From the NCBI GenBank assembly GCA_037178625.1, contig CM074128.1, positions 1,178,001 through 1,242,000 on the forward strand: a DNA stretch of 64,000 bases, in the 5' to 3' direction. The DNA is from Skeletonema tropicum. Its lineage: Eukaryota; Bacillariophyta; Thalassiosirophyceae; Thalassiosirales; Thalassiosiraceae. Positions 53,381 to 63,430 of the stretch are shown piece after piece. Position 1 is the stretch's first letter, and every line of letters starts with the position of its first letter. The notes under the pieces were generated by a model. That model was not told the origin of the DNA, searched no databases, and saw nothing but the letters and a program-made list of their open reading frames with translations. The position numbers and the translations under genes are program-made.

Positions 53381-54223
53381 TCAAGCTCGCTGCTTTCTTT
53401 TGCGCATCTCCTTCAGAATTGCATCTATATCTCTACTCACTTCACTTGGTGAGCTTGATCCATCTACTTCGCGCTTTATATCCCGGTACCAACTTTCTAC
53501 GGATGCAACATTCTCTCTGAATTGCTTCAGACGTACCTTCATACTCTCTACTGTATCATCGGAACGAATGATCAATCTCTTTTGTATTTCAGGGTCATTT
53601 GGCGGTGGATTGTATTCGAGATGATATACATGGCCTGTTTTGCTATCTGTCCTTCTTCCTATTACACGCTTGATTGCAGCCTCATCACGTACATTCAAAA
53701 GAAGAAATACATCAGGATTGATCCCGGCATCTTGAAGTGATTGTGCCTGTGCCAGTGTGCGTGGATATCCATCGAGTATGTAGCCTCTTTCTCGACAATC
53801 ACGACATCGAAGACGTTCCAGAATAAGACGAGTCATCAAGCTATCAGGAATCAACTTGCCTGCCTCCATGCATTGCTTGATGGTAGATACATGTGATGGT
53901 GTTGGCCCGCCCTCATTTGAAGATACTGCTTGGCGGAGTAGATCTCCCGAAGAGATATGTACAAGCCCATACTTGTCTGCTAACTTCTGACACTGTGTGC
54001 CCTTTCCACTGGCAGGTCCACCCATGACGATGATTTGTCTGGGAATGTTGGAATCAATCAGTTTTGGAACTATTCCCCACAATTTTGCTCTGTTCTGGGA
54101 AGGAAGAAGAGATTGGCTCTTTGTTGCCGCCGCTGTATTGCAGACGACGAAAGATGGAAGAACTAGTACCAGCGACAAGATCAAAAGCAATGCCCTCGAC
54201 ATGTAGTGCAGTTGAGTTTTCAT
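53381..54223 (-). CDS. Adenylate kinase with N-terminal signal sequence
   Basis: A single-exon 280-residue protein. A signal peptide (residues about 8-30, LLLILSLVLVLPSFVVC) is followed by a 35-residue linker. The kinase domain starts with P-loop GGPASGKGTQ (68-77), then HISSGDLLRQA, the NMP-binding motif; GYILDGYPRTLAQA, where the usual GFPR is YPR; GRRTDSKTGHVYHLEYNPPP, a LID region without zinc Cys; and RSDDTVESMKVRL. These are the standard AMP + ATP to 2 ADP kinase landmarks. The targeting sequence suggests plastid or secretory location; an A-F junction is not seen, so location is open. Confidence 0.88.
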   Translation of the reverse strand: MKTQLHYMSRALLLILSLVLVLPSFVVCNTAAATKSQSLLPSQNRAKLWGIVPKLIDSNIPRQIIVMGGPASGKGTQCQKLADKYGLVHISSGDLLRQAVSSNEGGPTPSHVSTIKQCMEAGKLIPDSLMTRLILERLRCRDCRERGYILDGYPRTLAQAQSLQDAGINPDVFLLLNVRDEAAIKRVIGRRTDSKTGHVYHLEYNPPPNDPEIQKRLIIRSDDTVESMKVRLKQFRENVASVESWYRDIKREVDGSSSPSEVSRDIDAILKEMRKRKQRA

Positions 54224-54926
54224 GTTGATCGTGGTTTGGTTTGAGGTCGAGATTTATGCAGAGTTATAATCAATGCATACGTTCTTTTATGTTTATGAGA
54301 AGATAGAAGATACTTGGCATGGTTCTGCACTGTTGTTCCCTGCACTACATACTGTACGTTTGCTTTCAAATCCTACATAAAAGTTTGAAAACCACTTTTT
54401 GTAGCTTCCAGAAGGAATTTTTCGAAAATTCTTTTCGACATTACCTCTGTCGGAACTAGTAGAATGCACTGTCGAAGCCCAAAATTAATGATTTTGCACT
54501 CCGCTACTTCAAAAGTGGTTTTCAAAGCCTATTTTACCATAATCGAGAAAGATTAGTTTATTTTGTCTGTGTGACAGTAACTGGCACTCAAATACTAATT
54601 CCTACTTATTCAAGGTAAAACTAAGTCTTTTGCCCTGACTCACCTCCGATTACGGCATCTAAAACACACAACCATGGTGAAAATGGGCTCCCTACGACTA
54701 GCCATAACTCAGTAACTGCTAGGATGTTGACCCTATTTCAAAGCGTCAATGTTATTCATATTGTCCGTAGAAGCTCATTGATACCTCACTTGTCCACTAA
54801 CTCCCGTTATTGAAGTCAAAGGTAGGATTTGAGAGCAAACGTACAGTACGCCATATTGCGGAAGAAAAATTATGTCGGAGAGGACCTTGGAAGAGGAAGG
54901 AGAGTTCTTCGGCTTCTTTTTTTGTT
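54224..54926. other. Intergenic region with a foldback
   Basis: About 700 bp. An inverted repeat with TTTGAAAACCACTTTT arms lies at about 54384-54536, probably a small MITE relic. TAATTCCTACTT near 54594 is another copy of the recurrent short motif. No gene supported. Confidence 0.5.
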
Positions 54927-54934
54927 TCCTCAAG

Positions 54935-55715
54935 CAAGGGTAAATAAATAGGGTATGACTCAAATTTTGGCGGGAAATCTTCACCGCGACGTTTACGCGT
55001 AAAAAAAATAAAGAGGATTTACCGTCTCGGGGGCAAAACCAAATGCGAAAGTCAGTGCCGGTCCGAACATGAGATCAGCACCAACGCTCGCTCAAGGCAT
55101 GGAACCATGGTCAATCATAACAGAAACCGTTGCCGCCGCTGGAATTGACCAAGTTAATAGCCGAAATAAGGGACGATCGGTGGCTGATCGTTACTATGGA
55201 TTATTATGTATGTACTGAAGCCCTCGCCGCTGCCAAATCCGCCGAGGTAAGGCAGCATGGAGGCAATATTGACGGTGACTTCCGGCGGGCGCCGCCCATT
55301 GAAAAGTGCTTATTGAACATCCCAAGGAGCGTTTCTGGTGGATCCAAGCACGATAACATAAACATTAAAATCCATAGTAACGATCAGCCACCGATAGGCC
55401 TCTATTACGGCTAATAACTTGTTCTATTTCAGCGGCGGCACGTCGACCATGGTTGCCGTTGCCTTGAGCGGTGAATGATCAGTACGAGCTTTCAATGACG
55501 GGAAACGACGAGGCAAGCGAGACTCAACCATAGGGAACCAAAAGTCGTAACGGCACTATTGCTTAGGTAAGTTTGTATGTGTTTCCTGCACATTTCTGCA
55601 CAGTACTAGGTACAACGTAGGAATACGTAGAAAATGGCCTCGTGACACATTTGGTTTTGCCCCCGAGACGGTAAGCGTCACACTCTCTGTGACATACCCT
55701 ATTTATTTACCCTTG
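54935..55715 (+). mobile_element. Non-autonomous hAT-type foldback element, 781 bp, 8-bp target duplication
   Basis: It begins CAAGGGTAAATAAATAGGGT and ends with the inverted sequence. The flanking 8 bp TCCTCAAG is duplicated (54927-54934 and 55716-55723). An 8-bp duplication and a terminus starting CAAGG fit hAT elements (YARNG consensus). Subterminal inverted repeats include TTACCGTCTCGGGGGCAAAA on both arms. Deeper segments (about 55110-55210 against 55370-55470) are also inverted, so most of the element folds back on itself. The one open frame inside (55130-55414) shows no transposase motif. The three remnants in the PDZ array spacers are truncated relatives. Confidence 0.85.
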
Positions 55716-55888
55716 TCCTCAAGTTGATCCCGGGCCCACGACAAAAGCCCACGTTCACGTGCGTGGGCAAAGCAAGATTCAAAAATGCAGAAAGCAGGAA
55801 GTATCGTAACCAGTAAAGCACTCTCAAATAATTATTTTTACACTCTTTGGTTTCCATGGTTTATGGAGTTGTTCCTCAAACCTCCTTG

Positions 55889-57016
55889 CTAACCTTTCTT
55901 GGCTAGCTCTGACCAATAAATGTATTGCTTTTTCAATTCTTCAACTGTCACTGCGCCATCATAAGAAACATTGCTTTTCTCCACATCTATACATCTATCA
56001 ATCTGATCCAACAAAGTTAAGCTCTTCTCTGACGCTGACATGCGTTGCCACATTTTGATTTCGTATTCTTCCCTGAAGCATCCTATACATACTTGGCCAT
56101 TGTAGAATGAATTATTATACCTGCATATCCTGTTGCAGGGAGTTACTGGTATTGATTTGGCTTGTTGACTATTTGTTGATTCATCTGCAAAAGATCTTTC
56201 ACCATCATGATTACGTTCTTCATCTGCAAATGGGCAGTCAGAAATATCTGTGCTTGCGCTTGTATTGTCGTTGTATTTTGTCTTTGTAGAGATCTTTTCG
56301 TTGCCTCCACTTGCAGTTGCTGAAACGGGCTTTCCTTTCAACTCAATGACATTTCCTTCGGGGTCTTTTACATAAATCGAAGGGCCGACACCATCTGCTC
56401 CCAAACGTCCCTCTCCCGCTGCAACAATAGTGACACTTTGTTCCAATAAATAGTCCTTGATACTTTTTTCGTCAAACGGTTCAATCCGAATGCATAAATG
56501 GTCCAGTGTAGACGATTCGGCTAAGAACTGCAATTCTTCTACGGTGCTGTTCTCCTCAATACCTGCCCCACCTGCATATGAGCGTGCGGCAAATTGTTTC
56601 CCCTCTTCTGTCAAATGTTGCATATCATATGCCAGTAAATCAATGTAGCAAGAGCCGGCCCGTAAATGTGTGAGTGCTCCACCGAATCGATTCACGTGAT
56701 CATCTATGGGTTCGTCAACTGTACATCCGAGAATACGGGTGTAAAAATCAAACATGGTAGAGAAGTCGTGACAACGAATCACAATGTGGTCGATTCTTTT
56801 GAGCTCAAATGGACGTGTAAGTGTTACTGATGGTTTTGAAATTGTTGATGCATGATCATGTAAATCATTGCTTGACAAATATGGCATTGTGGTGCCGCGA
56901 TGATGACAGTAATGTTGATGCTTAGAGAAAGAACTAAATGCAAATGCATCGAAACAACTTTCAAGCAGGATTAGTAGCAGCAGCATATATGATATCTTGC
57001 AGCGCTGCTCTTCCAT
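55889..57016 (-). CDS. VOC (glyoxalase-fold) + DUF1289 fusion, probable plastid target
   Basis: From the ATG at 57016, 375 residues. N-terminal signal MLLLLILLESCFDAFAF ends in an AFAF|SSF junction, diatom plastid style. A vicinal-oxygen-chelate domain spans about 74-235: RIDHIVIRCHDF (metal-ligand His), FYTRILG, STLDHLCIRIEPFD, and YVKDPEGNVIELKG (metal-ligand Glu), matching glyoxalase I/ring-cleavage dioxygenase-like members. A polar linker follows, then at about 290-340 a DUF1289-type zinc-binding segment with CNRICRYN, VCIGCFREEYEIKMW and MSASEKSLTLLDQI. This Cys arrangement and Glu-Ile-x-x-Trp motif are typical. The combination is unusual and joins a metal-enzyme fold to a small zinc domain. 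Substrate unknown. Confidence 0.75.
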   Translation of the reverse strand: MEEQRCKISYMLLLLILLESCFDAFAFSSFSKHQHYCHHRGTTMPYLSSNDLHDHASTISKPSVTLTRPFELKRIDHIVIRCHDFSTMFDFYTRILGCTVDEPIDDHVNRFGGALTHLRAGSCYIDLLAYDMQHLTEEGKQFAARSYAGGAGIEENSTVEELQFLAESSTLDHLCIRIEPFDEKSIKDYLLEQSVTIVAAGEGRLGADGVGPSIYVKDPEGNVIELKGKPVSATASGGNEKISTKTKYNDNTSASTDISDCPFADEERNHDGERSFADESTNSQQAKSIPVTPCNRICRYNNSFYNGQVCIGCFREEYEIKMWQRMSASEKSLTLLDQIDRCIDVEKSNVSYDGAVTVEELKKQYIYWSELAKKG

Positions 57017-57226
57017 CCTTCCTTGGTTAATGACGGACGCAAGGTTCTTTGCTTCGCCTTCTTTCGGCAACTATCTAACAAATCACTAGCTAGCTCTGAA
57101 TGAGAGACCTCCGTACTCCGTACGATACCGGCCAAAATGTGATTTCTGTCACGTCACATTTCCAATTTAGAAAATGACAGATTTGAGATGGGAGTCTCAC
57201 GAACGGTAAGTCTCACATGGACATAA
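57017..57226. other. Short spacer before the inverted-repeat segment
   Basis: About 210 bp with the promoter of the VOC-DUF1289 gene. GTCACGTCACATTTCC and GAGATGGGAGTCTCAC are short repeated-sequence-like stretches; nothing gene-like. Confidence 0.35.
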
Positions 57227-57391
57227 AAGGGGCTACGTTGGGCACGGCTTTTCTGGCCACTGGTTCGGCACGCCCTATGATGTGACGATTGTGCCACGTC
57301 ATCATACCACGCTCTCTCTATTAACCCTAAAAGGCAGAATTATCTTTCAACAAGAAGCAGTCTACAGAGCATCTCAGCACAAGAGTAGAGG

Positions 57392-58341
57392 GCCTTCCTT
57401 CCAGATGTAGCTAAGTCACAGTTTCACAATCATTGGAAACTTAATGATACGGAAGTGAAGTCAATCCCTGCCATATCTTCAGCACCACAAAGAAATGGTG
57501 GTTCATCCATTGATGACACTCCTGCCGCCGATTTTGGGGGTGCCGATCTTGATCTGCCAGAAGAGAAGGGAGTCGTTGGTGCAGTTGAGCTGGATACTAA
57601 TGCTATGGATAATGTACAAGTTGGTGGTGAAGGCGTAGGTGAATTTGTGTCAGATCTTGTTGCCCACCCATTGATTGCAAAACGTTATACAGCAAAGAAA
57701 GCGACACGTTTGAGTTCGACTACAATGCACAATACTCTGTTGGACAAAGGAAAACAGCTTGCCACTATTGCATCACGCAGTAAAGAAACCTACCTTAAGC
57801 TTTTGCCAGTTTTGAATTACATGATTGCAAATATTCAAAATGTCGGGGAAGAAGAATTAAAAGGAGTACCATCAACAACCCTCAAGGCATCCTTCCTTCT
57901 ACAAGGAAACGTGGCGAAGGTGGAACTTGCACGAAAAGAAAGATAAGTGGAGTGGAAGCAGTGGTTACGGCAAACAAACGTCACAATTCAACTTGCGATC
58001 TTTGTAAGGGTATAGGCCACAACAAGGCAAATTGCGCAGCTGCAAAGCTGATTGGGAAAAGATTAACAAAAACGACTTGGGGATTGATTCAGACTGTTCT
58101 GTTTTTGGACGAAACAAAATCACAAACTGATGTTGATCCTTGTGTTGCGAAGGATGCGATTGGGATTCAAGTTGTCGGAAAGGTGTCTGTTTTGAACAAA
58201 GTGGTGTACAAGGCGAATATCATTCTAAGGGGATTGTCCACGAAAGATTGTCCACCCATGTATTTCGATCATGATACAGTTGCAAGGTGGGCATTGGAAG
58301 GACAAAGTAGTAGTCATTACGTGTTTCTTCATGGAAAATGA
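57392..58341 (+). pseudogene. Degenerate transposase-like C-terminal region with CCHC zinc knuckle
   Basis: One frame reads VAKSQFHNHWKLNDTEVKS onward through an acidic stretch to LNYMIANIQNVGEEELKGV and stops at 57946. The continuation, from about 57890, lies in another frame: STRKRGEGGTCTKRKISG, then CDLCKGIGHNKANC (zinc knuckle, 57994-58035), and on to a stop at 58341. An in-frame TAG lies upstream near 57385. The basic linker plus CxxC-GHN-C knuckle is the usual tail of Mutator-like transposases; the catalytic region is not present. Frameshift and missing start make it nonfunctional. Confidence 0.5.
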
Positions 58342-58764
58342 TTCTGTAATCTTAGCACTGATGAGACGAAGGACTTATTGAAAGCTGCATATGTCGAAGA
58401 ATTTTATAATGACTCAGTTATGTCGTCTTGAAAGCTTCAGGTATAGTTTGTTATGATCTCTCACTCTCTCTCTTTCTTCTTGCTTATTCCTGTATTTATT
58501 CCTAGCAAGGAATACTGATTCCTATTTTGTAGCAGTATTGATTCCTACTTATGTACAAAAGTGCCAAAAATATTGATTGCAGTTTGGCACAGAGGTGTCT
58601 TCAGGGCTAGCCCGATCACCTGCAGCTTTAAATTCTTCTTTCTCTACTGACACTTTCTCTACTGACACTTGTATCTAGAGAGAGTAGTGACTAAAATAAT
58701 CTATCTATCTATCTATTTCTTCGTTACTACCTTAGAAATGAACCATGAGAACTGACGTAATTTT
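58342..58764. other. Spacer with a TCTA microsatellite
   Basis: About 420 bp between the broken frames and the minus-strand gene, with (TCTA)n near 58700-58717 and repeated GATTCCTA units at 58519-58550. No gene seen. Confidence 0.4.
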
Positions 58765-60177
58765 TTATGGCCGTGGCCCATGAACACGAGACCAAGTATC
58801 AGTATTTCTTGACTTGTCAGGTGCATGTGGCGAATGAGAAAGATTGCAAACGACGACATTTTTGTCAGAGGCAACTCTCAGGCAGAAATTCTGAAGTGGG
58901 AAATAAAGAAAACCATGCCCTTGCTGGGAGTCAACTCGATTGTGAATGCTGTACAATTCTAATGGGTGCTCTTTGTTGGACTTGTTGCTATCAGTGTGAC
59001 AAGGCAATTGTTGGTGGTTTCTCATTTCTCCAGTGCTTGTCATCCATCTAACAAGTGCAATTTCAATTGATTCATCGTCACATTCCTTCAGGATTGCATT
59101 GAGCTGCGGGAAGTATTTGTCGTTCTTTATAATGCCCAAACTAACAAGACATGCCACCGAGGCGAGTGGCGCATAAGTTTTCAGTTGATTATTCAAAAAA
59201 ACTTCAAGGTTGATTGACATGGTTTCATTTGGTGTGATACAACTTCTAGGTAATTGTTGTTGTCTATGATACAGAGACTGCATATGACGATTCCTTTGAA
59301 AAGAGCGATGAAGCTGCATATCTCGTTCTGCACACTGGATACAACGAGAAGAGTCGAAGACCGCATGCGATAGTTTGATAGCGCGTAAATAAATTTCTTC
59401 TGTAAGAATGAAGCCACATGTTGTGCATTTGCTGGAATTGATCGGCGGCATATCATTAATAATAACGTTGGAAGGAGGTGAAGTAGTACTAACATTCTTC
59501 TTCTTGGTCGCCTTTTTGCTACGGGTGCTTTTAAAAACGGGCGAATGCTGGGTTGGGGACGTTTCAGACGATGCTACAAGGCAATTACTGCGCACATCTC
59601 TTTTCGTTGTCAGCATCATTTTGCTGCGTTTGCGTCTATCACGCAGCATCCTCTCTGATCGTAACGCTGACAAGGACACAAGATAATCCGTTTCTTTTTT
59701 AATGACAGCCTTTTTCTTGCTCTTTGTTTGGCTGCGTGTGGTGATGGATGATCTTGCGGTGTATCTCTCTGTTGATTCAGTGGACGCAATAAATAATATC
59801 TTCTCTCTTGACCGCACTGCTGACACCGCCACAAGAGGGTCATGTTCGACAGCCTTCATAGTGATCTGACGCCTCAATTCTGATAAGACGAATAATTGAG
59901 ATGGTGATAATTTAATTAGTTTGGGAGATGATGCATGCTGTGGTGTATGCAGATGCTGTGGTGGATGCTGCAGCAGATACTTTTGTGTAGTACTGGCAGC
60001 CACATAATTGTTTGTACTCATTGTTGACGATGACATCATTGGATTATTGCAGGAGAAGTTATGTGTACAATGCACAGTGTCTGAAAATTTGAGCTGCCGT
60101 GCACTGTTGCCACGATGCGTGCCTTGATAGAAGATGAGTAGATCATGATCATGGAAGGGCGTTGTTGTCATCGTCAT
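58765..60177 (-). CDS. Unrecognised 470-residue protein with Cys4 motif
   Basis: A single long frame from the ATG at 60177. The N-terminal half is Ser/Thr/Lys-rich with basic clusters (KKKAVIKK, RDRRKRSK, RSKKATKKK), probably nuclear. Repeated elements VSAVRSREKILFIA and VSLSALRSERMLRD suggest an internal duplication. At about 285-320, SSKCTTCGFILTEE and SSRCIQCAERDMQ form a CxxC...CxxC zinc-finger-like pair. A helical stretch follows (PLASVACLVSLGIIKNDKYF). No family recognised. Its start lies about 120 bp inside the right inverted repeat of the 3.2-kb segment, so it may be element cargo, an element gene, or a host gene flanked by chance. Confidence 0.55.
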   Translation of the reverse strand: MTMTTTPFHDHDLLIFYQGTHRGNSARQLKFSDTVHCTHNFSCNNPMMSSSTMSTNNYVAASTTQKYLLQHPPQHLHTPQHASSPKLIKLSPSQLFVLSELRRQITMKAVEHDPLVAVSAVRSREKILFIASTESTERYTARSSITTRSQTKSKKKAVIKKETDYLVSLSALRSERMLRDRRKRSKMMLTTKRDVRSNCLVASSETSPTQHSPVFKSTRSKKATKKKNVSTTSPPSNVIINDMPPINSSKCTTCGFILTEEIYLRAIKLSHAVFDSSRCIQCAERDMQLHRSFQRNRHMQSLYHRQQQLPRSCITPNETMSINLEVFLNNQLKTYAPLASVACLVSLGIIKNDKYFPQLNAILKECDDESIEIALVRWMTSTGEMRNHQQLPCHTDSNKSNKEHPLELYSIHNRVDSQQGHGFLYFPLQNFCLRVASDKNVVVCNLSHSPHAPDKSRNTDTWSRVHGPRP

Positions 60178-60462
60178 CGAGGGTGAGGGTCGAGGGCTGT
60201 TCTGCTTGGGTGGTGGGTGGTTGGAAATGGGAAATTCTCCCTACCACAAGTAAGGAAAAACTTTTTAAGAATCGTGGCGGAAATCGTGGCGGAACTCAGG
60301 AGAGAGCGTGGTATGGTGACGTGGCACAATCGTCACATCATAGGGCGTGCCGAACCAGTGGCCAGAAAAGCCGTGCCCAACGTAGCCCCTTATTATTAAA
60401 AATAATAGGAGTATGTAGGTTTCCACTCTAGAGAGGGGGCTTGGTGGGTGAGCAGCCAGGCA

Positions 60463-62381
60463 TAAGGTTTTGGGTATTCGGCACTGCCGGATTTGCCGTT
60501 TTTCGGTGGCCATATTCGGCACTCCGGGCACTCGTCGGCACTCAGCTGTTTTCCTTATATCTTGGTCAATATTGGGTATTTTTTCATAGTTAAAAATTTT
60601 ACATACTCTACTCTACTAGATCTATCCAAAACTGCAATAAAAAGGATGATTTTGTGATTATCTCTAGAAGAAAATATTTTTCGGCTACCATTTCCAACTC
60701 ACAGTTTCTAAGACCTACTGTGGTAGTAGAAAAGTAGAAGTACGTTGGAATCAGTATGGCAACAGTATAACTCTAACTAAGGATAAAGGTGGTATGTAAG
60801 CAGAGTACTGGCATCTACATAACGGTATTGTAAACGCTAACTCTCGCCAAACATTTTTTCATCACCACACACACATCGCACAACTCCACAAACAAGTATG
60901 ATGACCATGGGCACGATGGTATGTTCATGGCGTCCTATTATACAAAGCCGCCTTTGGGTAAACGCTTTCGCTTTTTTTGCGATCCTCCTGAGAGATACAT
61001 TTTCTATATAAAACCCCGAAAAGCGCAAACGATTACTGAAATGATAACAAATAAAAAATAATTTGTCAACCTCATATTTTCTCGCTGACATTATCTCAGG
61101 CTGCCGCTGCCACATATATCCAAAGCGAGTCAGTATAGGTGCCATTGGATCAACTCCGCCCACAACAATCGATCAACTAACATACCATAACCAATTATGA
61201 CGCAAATCTTAGGCAAAATCGCCACACCCACGGAGAAAATAATTAATCCAGCCACATCACCTTTTGACTGCCACCAGCCGATCCGTCGCAACTACATGTG
61301 CTATAACAGGAGCGGTAGAGACTCCTATAAGCCTCCCAAACCCTCCCCCTCAATCGAATATAATATATAGTGACGTTTGGTACGCTTAGAGCAGATATAA
61401 GAGTCCTATTGTCTCCCCAAAACAAAGTGCCAACCAGAGCATGTATTCCATCACACACAAAAACAACAATCGACAATAAATTATAATATTATGCCACTAT
61501 AATCGTCAAAAACACGTAACATACATCCTAATGATCATTAGATACATCGGTAGCAGTATGGGCATGTCAATTGTTGGGTTAACTTCGACATTATTAGGTC
61601 TCATAATTATGAAATAATGCATCTTTACAAATGTAACAAATATGGTATATACCACACAATATTGTCAAACCTGAAGCGGTCCATACACCCCCAACATCGT
61701 CAGTTATGAAATTTATATATTAAATCATATTTGGGGTGTTGTAATTGACAGTTAATATGGTTTATTGTTGTGTGTTGATCAAGTGACACATCACACATCT
61801 AACAGCTGGGATTCTGGATTAAATATCAATAGAGAGAGTGGTTCCAGACGTTTCACATAACCTCAGACGTCATTACTGCATTATATACGAGAAATTGTTG
61901 AGTGACGAACCATATATTACAGCGTATCATTGCCAAAAGGGCCGTATCAGAGGTGGGCGGAGATGGCCAATTATCATGGCGTCGGTTCTCGTCGGTTGCG
62001 ACAACAATTTCTCAATGAAGAAATTTATCGTGACAGGAATTCTCCTCTCTGATATAGCCAATAATACTGAAGAGCGATAGAAGCTCGTATATTGGTCATA
62101 TTCGAGACGTAAGTGTAGCTGCGGCCATTAATAGGGCCGGCAGTGCTTCATGGTTGGTGTCAAAAATGCTCAAAAATGGCAGACTAGGTAGGGTTTATGG
62201 GTAGTATGTACGTTGGACTAAGCCCTACGTAGGAATTCAAATCTTAGAAACTGTGAACTGGGAATGGCTATCAAATGGGACCGTCTCCAACTGGGAATGA
62301 CTATCAAATGGGACTTTTTACACCCCACTGCCGAATGACTGCCGAATCTCGGATTTTGACTGCCGAATACCCAAAACCTTA
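60463..62381. mobile_element. hAT-type non-autonomous element, 1.9 kb, 8-bp target duplication
   Basis: Termini TAAGGTTTTGGGTATTCGGC are inverted at both ends (60463 and 62381). The flanking 8 bp GCCAGGCA is duplicated (60455-60462 and 62382-62389). TAAGG fits the hAT YARNG consensus. Subterminal clusters of CGGCACT-type units occur on the left and ACTGCCGAAT units on the right, typical transposase-binding arrays. A second nested inverted repeat lies at 60688-60713 and 62242-62267. No transposase frame is present; open frames of up to 108 codons are unconvincing. Confidence 0.82.
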
Positions 62382-62389
62382 GCCAGGCA

Positions 62390-63430
62390 AAACTTAAATA
62401 TTACGGACACGCCAGAATGAAAGCAACGAAAGCATTCGTTCCAATAAAAACATTATTTACTGTTAATATAGACTTATGCCAACGGAGATTGGGATGAATC
62501 CTGACCTCTACTTTGTATCATTGCCTATCTTTTAGCATGACATCAATTATCTTCCTTGATTTCGTTTCATATCCATAAAACTCTCTTGTCTCGTCCATCG
62601 CAACATCGTAATGAATTCCTTTATCACATAGACGCTCCATACAGTCCTAAACAACTTTCTTCTCGAATATTTCTGCCGAGTTTCATTATCTTGCTTTCGT
62701 TCACACCGAGTGAATTGTATAGCAGATCTTGCTCCCATCACGACCGAGTCTATAATATTCAGTCCAAAAGCGTGCAGCAGCATCGGGCTGCTACAAGTAT
62801 TGATGGTTTCTACCCCTTCTTATGGCATTCTACTTATTTTGGAATCGTACAACCGACTGAAATGAGTAATACTGCCCGCATACGCAATGATACGGCTAGG
62901 CAATGCTAGAAAAAAGGATTTTATCAGCTTAATTTTGTAGTAGTAAGAAGAATCTGCCGCTGACCCCATCGCCTGCCTCTCGCAGGCATGGGGTCTGAAA
63001 ATCAAGATATTGTACCTGTGACTTCCTGTGCCGCTCATTGTTCAGCCTCAGCTGCGCGCGTGCATGCGCCTACTTATGATTCTTTATCTCTTCTCTTTTA
63101 CTCGCACACGGTGCACCCAGTGTCAAAGGTTCTCTTGGCAGTTTAGCCGCGCGGTTCCCAGTTTCTCTCAGATTGGTAGCCCTGAAGGCATGTAAGCGAA
63201 AACACTACTTTTTGTAACTAATTCCCATGTGTGCTGGTTAGCAGAGGTCACAGCGCCTTAAATTCCTCCTTTTAGATCACCCCTCCTGTCAGACAGCGTG
63301 TGTTGCTTCCCAGCACTTTCGTCAAGTAGATATTATGTAGTAGTAGAAAGTACATTCTCCATTGATCCTTGCTTCGCTCGAGCAGTGCACTCATAAATTA
63401 TTTTACCTACTTCAATACACCTCACCTGTC
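62390..63430. other. Intergenic region upstream of the kinase gene
   Basis: About 1 kb without a supportable gene. The last 400 bp are GC-richer and pyrimidine-rich (TTATCTCTTCTCTTTT near 63082), which suits a promoter. ATGGGGTCTG and CCCCATCGCCTG near 62965-62995 form part of a short palindrome (CCCCATCGCCTGCCTCTCGCAGGCATGGGG). Confidence 0.4.

Larger units (their letters stand above)
57227..60391. mobile_element. 3.2-kb segment bounded by 92-bp inverted repeats (candidate MULE-type element)
   Basis: 57227-57318 and 60300-60391 are reverse complements over 92 bp with one mismatch (core GGGGCTACGTTGGGCACGG). Inside, on the plus strand, are broken frames ending in a CxxCxxxxHxxxxC zinc knuckle of a kind found at the C-terminus of Mutator-like transposases, and on the minus strand an intact 470-codon gene. 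Long terminal inverted repeats fit MULEs. No target duplication is evident (flanks ATAA / ATTA do not match over 8-9 bp). The near identity of the arms suggests recent movement, or homogenisation. Confidence 0.55.

Noticed and set aside
57227..60391. Assigning the 3.2-kb inverted-repeat segment to hAT
   Set aside because: No 8-bp target duplication and the terminus does not fit; long arms and a zinc knuckle favour a Mutator-like origin instead.
60837..61476. Minus-strand frames inside the 1.9-kb hAT-type element
   Set aside because: One has a faint membrane-protein look, but there is no transposase motif, no continuous gene and no splice pattern.
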